A stretch of 64,000 nt of DNA. Source: Conchocele bisecta. Lineage: Eukaryota; Mollusca; Bivalvia; Lucinida; Thyasiridae. Position numbers and translations under genes: made by a program. The notes beneath the pieces are model-generated. The model was not told where the DNA came from. It searched no databases and was given only the letters and a program-made list of their open reading frames with translations. Of the stretch, positions 33,831 through 44,063 are shown piece by piece. The stretch is from assembly GCA_029237695.1 (NCBI GenBank), contig CM055271.1, positions 29,480,695 to 29,544,694 on the forward strand. The letters run 5' to 3'. How positions within the stretch are numbered: position 1 is the stretch's first letter; each line of letters starts with the position of its first letter.

Positions 33831-34310
33831 TGAGTGAGTGAGTGAATAGGGTTTAACGTCCGCTTTTCTGACATAGAGGTACAAGCCTCAGGGAGTCTAC
33901 ACGCAGACGGGTCAACGGGGTCGTGTCCCGTATCCACCTGTCCGAGGGGGGTAAATCCCAACTTCAGAACTCAATATTTACAATCAAAATATATATTCAG
34001 TCCTGAAATTAGAACAACCTGATCTGGTGCCAGGCCCTCGCCACACCAGCATCATTTATCCCATCCCCTAAAAGTAATAGGATTAGCGCTAATCTTACTT
34101 TTATATATGGGGCATAGCCTGACTCAACTCTCACATACAAGAAAGCCAAAAATGTACATGAGGGCCAAATCCGGTATAGTGGGTTCCGGAAAGTATGAAC
34201 CCAATCGTTAAGCCAGTTTAGTCGCCTTTTACGACAAGCAATGGCTACTGCAGCACTATTCTCAGGATCAGTTGATCCCGCCCCGGTGCCTGCACGGGGC
34301 CAAGGTCACA
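33830..34310 (+). repeat. SINE-like repeat, GAGT-headed family
   Basis: It starts with a GAGT tandem run and AATAGGGTTTAACGTCC, carries GGGTCGTGTCCCGTATCC, shares CCTGATCTGGTGCCAGGCCC and 'GAGGGCCAAATCC' blocks with the copies at 4,978 and 8,038, and ends CGGTGCCTGCACGGGGCC. It is a longer relative of the same SINE-like group. Confidence 0.6.
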
Positions 34311-34961
34311 TGAAGTTCACATGATCTACATGGGCATAGGATTATAGCATACACCGATGAAGTTGTTCAAGAATGGTGGCTGTATGTGTTATAGTTAGCG
34401 TTACGACCAACAAATGACGTAAGTAAATCAAGGTCAAAAAGTAGATTACATGGTATACCCGGGTACGTGATGTATACCATACAATGATTGTTGTCCATGT
34501 TTGGTGGCAGTTTGTTTTATAGTTAAAGAGAAACCAAGTTAAACATGTAAACAGTGCTGAACGCAAAGTAAACTGCCTCCGGAGCATGAAATATAGATGA
34601 AAGCGACATGTACATGTGTGGCAACATATTATGTGTGTGTTAAGCAAGTTTGACAATGATTAGACTTGTAAGTGATGAGATATTACACAAAATGATTACG
34701 TATGGATGGACGGACACAGGTAACACTATATGCCCCCTCATCATTCGTGGGCATAAAAATTGCTTGTGGTCACTTTAGATCTATATACATGTATGTATCA
34801 TGTATATACATGTACATCGATATTTATTATTTCCACTGTTCAATACACACCAATATTACCTTCGTGCCAGAATTACTACTTGTCCAATCTCCGATAGTTA
34901 ATACACTAACCACTAATCCGAGTCTTCTCTTATTGTGTTTTTAATGTGTTTTTACGTTGAG

Positions 34962-35283
34962 AACTGTAGAATCTTCTCCAGCTACTTCTGGCCTGTATAA
35001 TGGCCATTCAATGGATAGTTTACATGACTATATTTCACATATAGATTCCACTTTCGACTGCTGCCATGATATAATGAGCAAGTTATTCACTGTAGAATAT
35101 ATGCTTTCTCACAGTGTCACTGGACAAAGGCCCAACAGCAACATGGAGAGGAAGCCGAAGTTCGACCAAAGGCTGTACGGGGCACTTTCTGCAGTATTGA
35201 AGTAGAAATTTCCATCGATCAAGGACACTGAAATCACTGCTAAAGTACATGCAGCACAGAAAAAATATAAAAAGAAACAGTAG
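34962..35283 (+). pseudogene. BEN-domain exon with in-frame stop
   Basis: After a possible acceptor at 34,961 the frame reads ...SMDSLHDYISHIDSTFDCCH... then LFTVEYMLSHSVTGQRPNS...KPKFDQRLYGALSAVLK, stops at TAG (35,203), and past it keeps a plausible continuation KFPSIKDTEITAKVHAAQKK to a second TAG at 35,281. The 'L...LSHS.TG......KP.......L..' pattern fits BEN domains, helical DNA-binding modules in chromatin and transcription regulators. A nonsense change would remove the last helix, so this is probably a pseudogene or a truncated paralogue of the gene at 41-44.5 kb. Confidence 0.5.
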
Positions 35284-35289
35284 ACATTA

Positions 35290-35860
35290 TTTTTGTACTT
35301 TTAACCCCGCTGCACAAAGTGAAGTGGGGGCTCTATATGATTCGGAGCGTCACATCCCATCGCATCGTGTCCCGTAATTACGAATGTTTCTTTTTGTACA
35401 TGTTATATCCCCGCTTCACAATGTGAAGTGCGGTGACCATACGGCGTGATATTCGAGTCGCAGCCATCTAGTTGTTTCACGGCTGTAACCTCTTTCGCAG
35501 TGGTTAGGCTCCTAATGGTATATTGTTAACCCATGTTGACAAAAATCATCACAATTTTATTTAAATGTTATGCCACCACAAAGACGTTGAGCTTGTGTAT
35601 AAGCAATCCCTTTGTTATCAGGTTTGAGGTCCACATGGAACACTAAAATGCTAAATGTTTCATCTTTACACCCCCGCTTCACTTTGTTAGTGGGGGATAT
35701 ATAGCATTCAGAGTGTCACATCACGTCTCGTCACACATTTACATATTAACTTTATATGAACATCACTACTATATCATCATTACCTTTTGACCTTCAGACA
35801 AGCGGGACTATTCATCTGCCTTCAGCGACAGTTCTAGTTGAATAAAGTGGGCAAATGTTT
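35290..35860. other. Repeat-rich stretch, 'CCCCGCTTCAC..GTGAAG..GGGG' type
   Basis: Three related phrases (35,305; 35,405; 35,672) read CCCCGCT-CAC-A-(G)TGAAGTGGGG or similar. They look like decayed dispersed repeats. No gene is visible. Confidence 0.45.
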
Positions 35861-35864
35861 CAAA

Positions 35865-36180
35865 TGGTTAATCACCATGGTTGTTGACAATGGTCTGAAA
35901 CCATGGTTGACCATGGTCTGCAACCATGGTTGACAAATCTTAGGATCTCCTCTGTGACCAATTAACAAAAATGTCAAATTTTGACCATGGTCAAGAATTC
36001 TCACCATGGTCAAAAGTTCATGACCATGGTCAGGTGACCATGGTCGAATCGCATGGTTATGGTCAACTGTGCTTTTTTCTAGGATCTCCTACCAATTAAC
36101 AAAAATGTCAAATTTTGACCATGGTCAACAACGCTGACCATGGTTGACCATGGTACTATGACCATGGTCATCTCGATGGC
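35865..36180. repeat. ACCATGGTCA palindrome array
   Basis: More than 15 copies of GACCATGGTC, ACCATGGTTG and variants lie in both orientations, with a duplicated phrase CCAATTAACAAAAATGTCAA. The build resembles the GTTCTAGAAC arrays but with a different palindromic word. Confidence 0.85.
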
Positions 36181-36605
36181 AAGTATATGCCAGATGTATA
36201 CAGATCAAATATCACGAGTGTTAAATTTAACAAACAAAAAATAATCTAGATCTATGCTGACCACAACGCCAGGTATGTGATTCTCATGGCTGGTTTAACC
36301 CTATTCCCAACATATCTGCCGAATCCGCCCGACTCGCGTAACACTCAGATCGCCCGAATACGACCGCACAATATACAATCAAATACAATACAATCAAATC
36401 GACCGAAACCGGCCGATTAATAGTCGTTGCTTTCCGGTCGGCTTTACATCGTCATTCACGGAAAATATTAGCCAATGAGATGTTAGATTGAAAGGAGATT
36501 CCCTTCCGAACGTATTAATCATTATTCATCGTATATTTCCGTGAGTGTTATAAATACTATGCAGGTTTTCCTGCACTTAGTGAGGTCAAATTGTGTTACA
36601 ACAAA

Positions 36606-37092
36606 ATGGCGTCAAATTCAATTTTGTTGGAAGATAATACGAATGAAAATGACGATATTTGGGATGTACCGCAGAGGGATCCGAGACATCAGTGACCCCC
36701 CATCATCCGATGAGGACGACAAACATGTTTCGAGCGATGAAATGTCAACTTACGACTCTGATGACGAAATTCTGCTAAACCATCTACTTGATCGGTGGAC
36801 AACACAAATTACTAACCCCACCCTCCAGCCATTTGTACAGCAAGTAGGTCCAAACATTGGAGATGAGCCATGCGACTTTTTGGACTATTTCTTCATGATG
36901 TTTTCTGAAGAGTTTTTCTCCAGAATTGCGGTGGAGACAAACAGGTACGCAAAGCAAGAAATGGAGAAGAAGGAACAAAGAGATGGGGGTAATGGAAAGG
37001 GTGATCCTGTTTGGGTGCAGCAGAGGGAAACTACGGCCAAAGAAATCAAGGAATTTTTCTCCACTGTCATAGCCATGGGTAACCAAATATAG
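36606..37092 (+). pseudogene. piggyBac transposase N-terminal fragment
   Basis: It starts ATGGCGTCAAAT in one frame (MASNSILLEDNTNENDDIWD), shifts near 36,680 to a frame with ISDPPSSDEDD, an acidic stretch, and reaches EPCDFLDYFFMMFSEEFFSRI..., TNRYAKQEM and TAKEIKEFFSTVIAMG. This equals the start of the DDE_Tnp_1_7 domain as seen at 14,040-14,280. The sequence ends at IAMG beside a GGTAACC that could be a donor or a break; the catalytic part is absent nearby. It is a different, more diverged family member than the 13.5-kb copy, and no TTAA-flanked ends were located. Confidence 0.75.
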
Positions 37093-37102
37093 AAGCAGAG
37101 GT

Positions 37103-37195
37103 CCAGATAAGGTGCGTATTTGCGTAAATATGCAATTAAAAAATGCAAAAACCCAATTAAAATCAGAGCCAATGCGTACCAAAAAGCAATTAAAA
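37103..37195. repeat. Inverted relative of the 9.2-kb dispersed repeat
   Basis: CCAGATAAGGTGCGTATTTG and AAACCCAATTAAAATCAGAG complement sequence at 9,180-9,245. It may be the insertion that cut the piggyBac fragment. Confidence 0.45.
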
Positions 37196-37472
37196 TGTCC
37201 GTAGCGTACTCCTCAAATGTATTTTCAGTCTGTCGCGTACTGCTAGATTTGTTCATGTATACAATCCTACAAAATCATCACCGATGATCTGTGCGGTCGG
37301 CCATTCAATGTTTACAAAGTCTGGTCCCGGCTCTAGCTGCGGACAATGGTTCGGTCTATTTCACCGATAACGGCTGGAAACCAGTCTTCGGGTGTATTCG
37401 ATTTGAACTCCAGGATTTAGCGGGAGCGATTCCGACTCTCAGCGGGAGAAAAAGGGGTCCAACTCGATACTC

Positions 37473-38690
37473 TACCCCTGCGAAACTCTGTTCTAGAAGT
37501 CTGGACAGTTCTAGTACTGTTTTAGAACGTGAAAGAACTGTTCTGGAACTGTCCCATAGAGCAGTTCTGGAACAAATGTTCTGGAACAGTTCTAGAACTA
37601 CTCTCTTGCACAAATCAAGAACATTTAAAGAACACTCTTTGGTTCAGAAAATGTTCTTGTAATGTTCCAGAACATTTGTAGAACAGTTCATGGATTCTTC
37701 AAGTTCTTGGAGTGTTCTATAAATGTTCTAGAACATAATTCCAGAACAGTTTAGAACAGTTCAGGACTTTATCAAGTTAGTAGAGTTCTACAAAGATTCT
37801 GCAACAGAATTCCAGAACATTTTTAGAACAATTCATGGAACTCGTCAAGTTCTTGGAGTGTTCTATAAATGTTCTAGAACATAATTCCAGAACAGTTTTA
37901 GAACAGTTTCAGGGACTTATCAAGTTTCTCAGAGTTCTACAAAAGTTCTGCAACAGATTCCAGAAACATTTTTAGAAACAATTCATGGACTCGTCAAGTT
38001 CTTGGAGTGTTCTATAAATGTTTCTAGAACATAATTCCAGAACAGTTTTTAGAACAGTTCAGGGACTTATCAAGTTCTAAAGAGTTCTACAAATGTTCTG
38101 CAACAGAATTCCAGAACATTTTTAGAACAGTTTAGGGACTCGTATAGTTTTCTTAGTGTTCTACAAATGTTCTACAACAGAATTCCAGAAACAGTTCAGG
38201 GACTTATCAAGTTCTTAAGTGTTCTACAAATGTTCTGCAACAGAATTCCAGAACAGTTCTGGGACTTATCAAGTTCTTAAAGTGTTCTACAAATGTTCTG
38301 CAACAGAATTACAGAACATTTTTAGAACAGTTTAGGGACTCGTATAGTTCTTAGAGTGTTCTATAAATGTTCTACAACAGAATTCCAGAACAGTTCTGGG
38401 ACTTATCAAGTTCTTAGTGTTCTACAAATGTTCTGCACAGAATTCCAGAACAGTTCTGGGACTTATCAAGTTCTTAAGTGTTCTACAAATGTTCTGCAAC
38501 AGAATTCCAGAACAGTTTTAGAATAGTTCAGGGACTTGTCAAGTTCTTAAGTGTTCTACAAATGTTCTGCAACCGAATTCCAGAACATTTTTAGAACAGT
38601 TTAGGAACTCATCAAGTTCTTATTAAGTGTTCTACAACAGAATTCCAGAACAGTTTTAGAACAGAATTCAAGAAGAGCTTTAGAACCTGT
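37473..38690. repeat. GTTCTAGAAC palindrome array 3, about 110-bp units
   Basis: About 1.2 kb of roughly ten units, each with GTGTTCTACAAATGTTCTGC, AACAGAATTCCAGAAC and GGGACTTATCAAGTTCTTA. The left edge is TACCCCTGCGAAA, shared with the other arrays. It is the most regular of the four. Confidence 0.88.
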
Positions 38691-38699
38691 TTCAACACG

Positions 38700-39285
38700 A
38701 ACGAATGGAATAAAACCCTGTTCGCGATGTATTGGTCTGGTAGCTGTGTTCAGCGATTTGTAAGGATCGTCCCACTTTGTAGTGTTTGTTTACACAAGAA
38801 AATGATAGAATGATTACATTCGGTATTCTTGTAATTTATGATTTAAAAGGAAATAATAATTATGGCAATAGTATTTTTGAATACACAAATAATTAGTGCA
38901 ATGACGTTTGACGTATGTATGTATGTCGTATATCCCGCCTGTAAGAGGCGCACCCCCTCACAGCCACTGACAAGGCAGGAAGGGTAGTGGTCACGACACA
39001 CCCCGTATACTTATACCGTATACTTGATCGAACTACCAAAAAACTAAAAAGTCCCACAACAGAACTAGATGGGGTTTACTATATACACATCGACCAGCAT
39101 ACTGGCACAAGGTGAGCGGGGAGGTCGCGGACTGTTTTTCATGTGGAGGAAAACCGGAGTACCCGGAGAAAAACCACAGCAAGCTTGCACGGAACAGACA
39201 AACCCGTACAGACATACCTCTTTTCAGAAGCATTGGTCTGCTGCATCATGCAAAGCAATCATCTACAGACAAGCTGGCGGGTACA
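38700..39285. other. Non-coding stretch with a SINE-core-like motif
   Basis: At 39,140-39,185 the motif GGAGGAAAACCGGAGTACCC and following GGAGAAAAACCAC resemble a core sequence common to many animal dispersed repeats. Nothing else is recognised. Confidence 0.4.
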
Positions 39286-39535
39286 TCTGAATTCGTATTT
39301 CCAGGGATTTAAAATAAAATATAGTATACATCTCTGGTATTTCGGATAAATCTGAAGAAATTTTCATTTTTTTTTCTAATTATGTGACGTCCAGAAAAGA
39401 TTGTTTGTATAAAGAAACATTACAAGTCAGAAAATCTGTGTTTTATTAAGTTAAAGTGACTTTATATAGTATTAGTTTCATCTTGTTTTCAGTTCGCCAG
39501 AATCTCATTTGCGCTCATCTCATTTTCGACACGGC
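39286..39535 (+). repeat. Direct duplication, upstream copy
   Basis: From CATCTGAATTCGTATTTCC to AGAATCTCATTTGCGCT this roughly 250-bp segment matches 40,918-41,125 in the same orientation. The downstream copy leads directly into the first exon of the BEN-type gene, so this copy looks like a duplicated promoter or 5' flank. Confidence 0.8.
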
Positions 39536-39544
39536 AGGCACATC

Positions 39545-39660
39545 TGGCTTTAGTGACACCTCGGCCCTACGACTACCCTAAGGTTCCCTTGAACTTCTCG
39601 GCCCTATGACACATCGGCCCTCGACACATCGGCCCTAGGACAGGTCGGCCCCATAACCTA
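39545..39660 (+). repeat. Minisatellite 'CGGCCCTATGACAC', forward
   Basis: Five or six units of about 15-18 bp have the core CGGCCCT and GACAC(A/C)T. The reverse complement of the same minisatellite lies at 40,840-40,912. Confidence 0.8.
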
Positions 39661-40840
39661 GTATAGGTCTATTTTAATGATGTGTCCGTGCTAATTGGAA
39701 GGGAGCAGGTGAACTCGTCCGGATTTTAGTCAACTCGTCCGATGTCCAACTCGTCAGATGACCAACTCGTCCGATGTTTATTTTGAGCAGACCTGTAGAT
39801 ACAAAATGTTTTGCAAATGGAATATTTCCATGCTGTTAATGGACTAACAATACCTTTAAATGTGATATTTGGCCGAAATATCGAACGAGTTGTCTAAACA
39901 TATTTGTTTTGATCAGATGTTGGATAAATTAATAAGATAAAGGACTAGCGATTTAAATTTAACTTTTTTTTATCAGAATGCATGAATGTTGAGGTGAATG
40001 TTGATCGTAGGCACACTGTATCTATACAGGCCAGCATCCGCGCAATAATAGGTATACATTGTACATCCCATTAGTCTCCATTCAAACACCATCTGGCGAC
40101 GACGCACCTGGAACTGACTGTGTATATTTGCAAATGAAGATGTTAGCACAGCAGGTGTGACATTTTTACAACCCAGCAGATACGATTCAATGACTGATTG
40201 TCCACAATTATCGCCGCCGCGCCACAGGAGGGTGTCATACTGGATGTGTTAACATGGTCCACTAAACATCACCATACAACCAGAATACAACAGCTTTCTT
40301 CGAGAAATAAGAGGTGACATTAAAAACATTAGTTTCTCATACTAATGTGGCTGCCTCTACTATCGTGGAGAAATAAGGCTGATAGTGTTTTTGAGACATA
40401 ATACAGACATGATGAATATATATATAAGATATTCGCGTGTTTTCGTGGAGAAATGTCTCACAAGAAAACAAGATTTACATACTAATTCCGTGGAGAAACA
40501 TGACAAGTATGAAATAAATATTAAATTTATTATGAAGGCAGGACAGACAGATCAATGTGCATGTAGCCATCACAACATATTCTGAGGATGTAATGTGACC
40601 GGTCGGTTGACAAAGGGTTCCGTACGCCATATGCGATCAGTGTAGTCCCAGATCAGTAGGCTATAATGTATGTTGTATAAGACTAAATCTTTGTTAAGTT
40701 AATTATAATAAAACACAACAACAAATATGCAAATGAATGGTTAACTCATAATAATATTTTGTCGAATTATATTTGTTTTAGACATTTCAAACATAATATA
40801 TTATAAAGTAGGGCCTAAGTGTCGAACCCATTTACGGCCG
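39660..40840. other. Non-coding stretch between inverted minisatellites
   Basis: It contains a short 'AACTCGTCCGATG' repeat near 39,715-39,775 and repeated GTGGAGAAA phrases at 40,365-40,495. No gene is recognised. Confidence 0.4.
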
Positions 40841-40912
40841 ACCTGTCATAGGGCCGAGGTGTCTAGGGCCGAGGTGTCGAAGGCCGACGTGTCATAGGGC
40901 CGAGGTGTCGTG
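40840..40912 (-). repeat. Minisatellite 'AGGGCCGAGGTGTC', reverse
   Basis: Four to five units of AGGGCCGAGGTGTC(G/T) with variants lie here, the complement of the array at 39,545. The pair plus the direct duplications outside them frame a 1.4-kb interval. Confidence 0.8.
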
Positions 40913-41249
40913 TTACCCACATCTGAATTCGTATTTCCGACAAAACTGAAAAAACTTACTGATTGTTTGTAATTATGTGAAGTCAAGAAAAGCATATTTA
41001 TATAAAAACAATATAATAGAAGAAAATCCGTGTTTTATTAAGTTAAAGTGTCTTTATATGGCATTTTCATCTCATTTTCGCTTCTTTTCGCTCAGTCCGT
41101 TCAGAATCTCATTTGCGCTAATAAGGCAAACCCGGAGCCGATGCATGGATGGACCGCGTTACGTCATTGGTCGGCAACCGGCAGAATCCGTATCAAGCGA
41201 TGTGATTGGTGCGCGCCAATACAATTTCGGCGCCCAATTATTGTCAGCA

Positions 41250-41433
41250 ATGGAAGCCATGATGGAAGTCACACGTTACGCTATCGTGCAATGGGAAGAC
41301 AAATTAACGAGTGTAATCAGTTTACATAACATAAAATTACCAAGGAAATCGGTAACGGAGTACATTGAGGGCGAATATGTAACTGCCCTATACGGAAAGA
41401 AGCAGTACAGAGCTAGGATTTCGGAAATTAACG
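41250..41433 (+). CDS. BEN-type gene, first coding exon
   Basis: The chosen start is the ATG at 41,250 (MEAMMEVTRYAIVQWEDKL...), because the family-like part begins there. An in-frame upstream extension exists but lies in the duplicated flank. The exon runs to a GTAAGT donor after ...YRARISEIN and leaves in phase 1. The 'YAIVQW' start and the 'EYVTALYGKKQYRARI' strand pattern resemble the N-terminal module that precedes coiled-coil and BEN domains in several animal regulators. It joins the exon at 42,449 in phase. Confidence 0.6.
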
Positions 41434-41935
41434 GTAAGTTTGATGGTGTTTTTTGAAGGATTACAGTCAGACGGCCCCAAGTCAAAACGGCCCCAGTCCA
41501 AAAACGGCCATGTTTTTAATGTTTAATGCTTATAACAATGGAGGCAATTCATGAGATAATCAACCACCTCCTATGTGGAATTTTTCGCCGTAAATAATTC
41601 CGAAAATCAGCCATAATTTCGATAACTGACGTCGAATGTTGGTGAAAATGTTCACCAATATTCGACGTCCTTTACGGAGAATTCCTCCGATGATCGAACT
41701 GATTTACGTCGAAATTTCGAACCATGGGATAATGTCTATTGTCCGCGGGAATCCAGCTTTAAGCCATTTAGTTCGCAAAAAAATAAACAAAATGCTAAAC
41801 TAAACATTAAACTGGATACTTATTTGTTTAATCCACCATTTTTCTATAATTATGTAGTACCAACATTCAATAATTCCCCCCTCGTTTCATCACAAAGTCA
41901 ATGCGTCTCCAAACACAGTCACTAATGCATCAGTC

Positions 41936-42175
41936 AATGTAAGTCCCCGCACCCCCCCTGGGAGACGGGGGGGTGGGGGTGGTGGGGGGCTTTCACATTC
42001 CATGTGCCCCGCACTGTGGGGCTATTACCGATAAAAAATGACCCGGGGCACTGCTTGGCATTTTACCGGGTCTTTCATAGACCATGTTGCCCCGCAGGGC
42101 GGGGCTTTAAATTGACAAAATATAAGCCCCGCAATTCCCCGGAGGGGGGGTGCGGGACTTACATTGACTGATGCA
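41936..42175. mobile_element. G-rich MITE, TAA target, copy 3
   Basis: The ends are TGCATCAGTCAATGTAAGTC and complement, flanked by TAA at 41933-41935 and 42176-42178. The body repeats GGGGCTT and TGCCCCGCA phrases. It lies in the first intron of the BEN-type gene and is a sister of the copies at 21,729 and 23,821. Confidence 0.8.
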
Positions 42176-42448
42176 TAACACTCTGCTCAGCCATCTTCTT
42201 TGGTCCTATGATCCAACCCCACTGACGGTTTGGATGACGTCATCGCTTAATTGATGTAAATATGTCTCAGATCAATATTTTCCAAAATGTTGAACTATTT
42301 TAAACTTTAACAACTAACAAAATAACAGTCTGGATTCACGGACATAGAAAATGCTCATTATCTAATTCAGCATTTCGAGCGGCATTCTTGTTTTTGTTAC
42401 TTACATGTTTGTAAAATCTTTGAATCCGATTCATATCAATATTTGCAG

Positions 42449-42541
42449 AAGACAGACATAACCTGGTCAAGAAAGACAAAGGTGGACAGTTTCCACTACA
42501 GTTCACATTTGAGGAGCCAGCTGCAGAAGGGACAACATTAG
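42449..42541 (+). CDS. BEN-type gene, second exon
   Basis: This 93-bp exon lies between an ATTTGCAG acceptor and a GTATAC donor, phase 1 at both ends. It encodes DRHNLVKKDKGGQFPLQFTF followed by an acidic EEPAAEG stretch. It is a linker region with no recognised motif. It does not join the exon at 44,064 in phase, so a further exon between 42.5 and 44.0 kb, or a frame error downstream, is implied. Confidence 0.5.
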   Translation, partial: KTDITWSRKTKVDSFHYSSHLRSQLQKGQH

Positions 42542-42599
42542 GTATACGCATTTCACTCGCAACTCCGTGCGTAAAGGCATGATTTTTATGCCCCCATGA

Positions 42600-42960
42600 C
42601 GATATGTCAGGGGGGCATTATGTTTTGCACCTGTCTGTCCGTCTGTCTGTCTGTCCGTCACACTTCATGTTCACCTTGTGCGTTTAAGTCCGTTTCTCAG
42701 CCACTGTCGCACCTACACCCACCTGTGACCAAACTTGCACAACATCATCGCCTAGTAGTGTGCATCAGAAGCGACATATATTATGTGACCTTGATTTGAC
42801 CTTGACCTACTTTTCCATGCGATGTACTTAGTCGTTTTCAATGTTCACCTTGTGCGTTTAAGTCCGTTTCTCAGCACCGTAGCACCTGCAGCCACCAAAC
42901 TTGCACAGTGTAATCATCTAGTGGTGTACATCATAAACCAACATATATCATGTGACTTTC
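42600..42960 (+). repeat. 'ATGTTCACCTTGTGCG' tandem pair
   Basis: The phrase ATGTTCACCTTGTGCGTTTA and following AGTCCGTTTCTCAGC occur at about 42,667 and 42,840. The start is TTTTTATGCCCCC plus GTCTGTCCGTC runs, a common repeat style in the window. Confidence 0.6.
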
Positions 42961-43235
42961 ATTTGAATTAGAATCAGGTTATACCCCTTATAAGTGTAAG
43001 AAGACTTGAGCTAGTCCTATTACCTTAGGGGATGGGTCTTAGTGACGCTGGTGTGTTTAGGACCTGGCACCAGGTCAGGTTATTCTATTTTCAGGGCTAT
43101 ATAGTATAGAATATAGTATCTAGAATGTTAATATTGAGCACAATACAGGTAACATGCGGGAATCGACCCCGTTGACCCCGGCCTTATATGACCTTAGCTG
43201 TTGGTAGGCCGTTAAACCCTATTCAATCAATCGAT
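42960..43235 (-). repeat. SINE-like repeat, reverse
   Basis: It is the complement of the copies at 4,978 and 8,038: AGGACCTGGCACCAGGTCAG, GGAATCGACCCCGTTG and CCTTAGCTGTTGGTAGGCCG are all present. AATC tandem bases follow where the forward copies have their GTTT or GAGT head. Confidence 0.65.
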
Positions 43236-43371
43236 CAATCTACGTCCTCTTTGACGCTAATCTTTAAAACTGTGTTTTCCGGTTATTCCTGACCCTGTCT
43301 GTGATATCCATAAAAAACGTTTTCCCATAGGTTTTTAGATACTCTACAAGATAAAACTGCAGATAAAAACC

Positions 43372-43745
43372 TATTGAATATGGGCTTTGCCCATCCAAGG
43401 TCACTGTTGCTAAAAATAGATTGTTGTGCAACATTTTTGTTTCCCCACGATAACTATATTTACCTGATCTTCATGAAACTTCACCTGTGCATTGATGTTA
43501 ATGAGGGCATGGCACCTATTGAATATGGGATTTGCCCTTCCAAAAAGCCCAATCCAAGGTCACTTGTTAAAAATATATTGTTGTGCAACATTTTTGTTTC
43601 GCACGATAACATCAGTTATATTCACCTGATCTTCAAGAAACTTCACATGTGGCATTGTGCATTGATATTAATGAGGGCAATGCCGCCTATTGAATATGGG
43701 CTTTGCCCATCCAAGGACAAGGTCACTGTTGCTAAAAATGATTGT
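43372..43745 (+). repeat. Tandem repeat, about 155-bp unit
   Basis: TATTGAATATGGGCTTTGCC, GTTGTGCAACATTTTTGTTT and CTTCACCTGTGCATTGAT-type blocks recur at about 43,373, 43,518 and 43,688. The reading frame across it is repeat-driven. Confidence 0.8.
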
Positions 43746-44063
43746 TGAGTTCACCGATGGTCAGCATTCTTTTTTTAACCAACAATCTGCGCCAAAAGCC
43801 ACTAGCCAGAAGCTCCAGACTAGTAAAATTTTTGTCTGGCTAGTAATATTTGCAAGCAGAGACTAGTCCGACTGGCTTAGTAGCCAAAAAAAGCTTTGGC
43901 GCAAACTGAACCAACTGGAGAATTATGATTGTTATCATAAACAAAAGCTTAAATTGATCAACATTGTGTATGTTACACATTTTAGTATTACATTTACAAA
44001 TCTAGTAAATGTGTAATAAAATTGACAAATTCTATTTTTTTTTCATTTATATCTATTTCTCAG

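Noticed and set aside
39286..41125. LTR retrotransposon between direct repeats
   Set aside because: The repeats lack TG...CA ends and a primer site, and the interval holds no gag or pol sequence.
41048..41329. Frame of 93 codons overlapping the first BEN-type exon
   Set aside because: It is out of phase with the splice donor and the next exon; the frame starting at 41,250 explains the region better.
43374..43748. 124-codon frame with repeated MPPIEYG..PS phrases
   Set aside because: It is the translation of a 155-bp tandem repeat.
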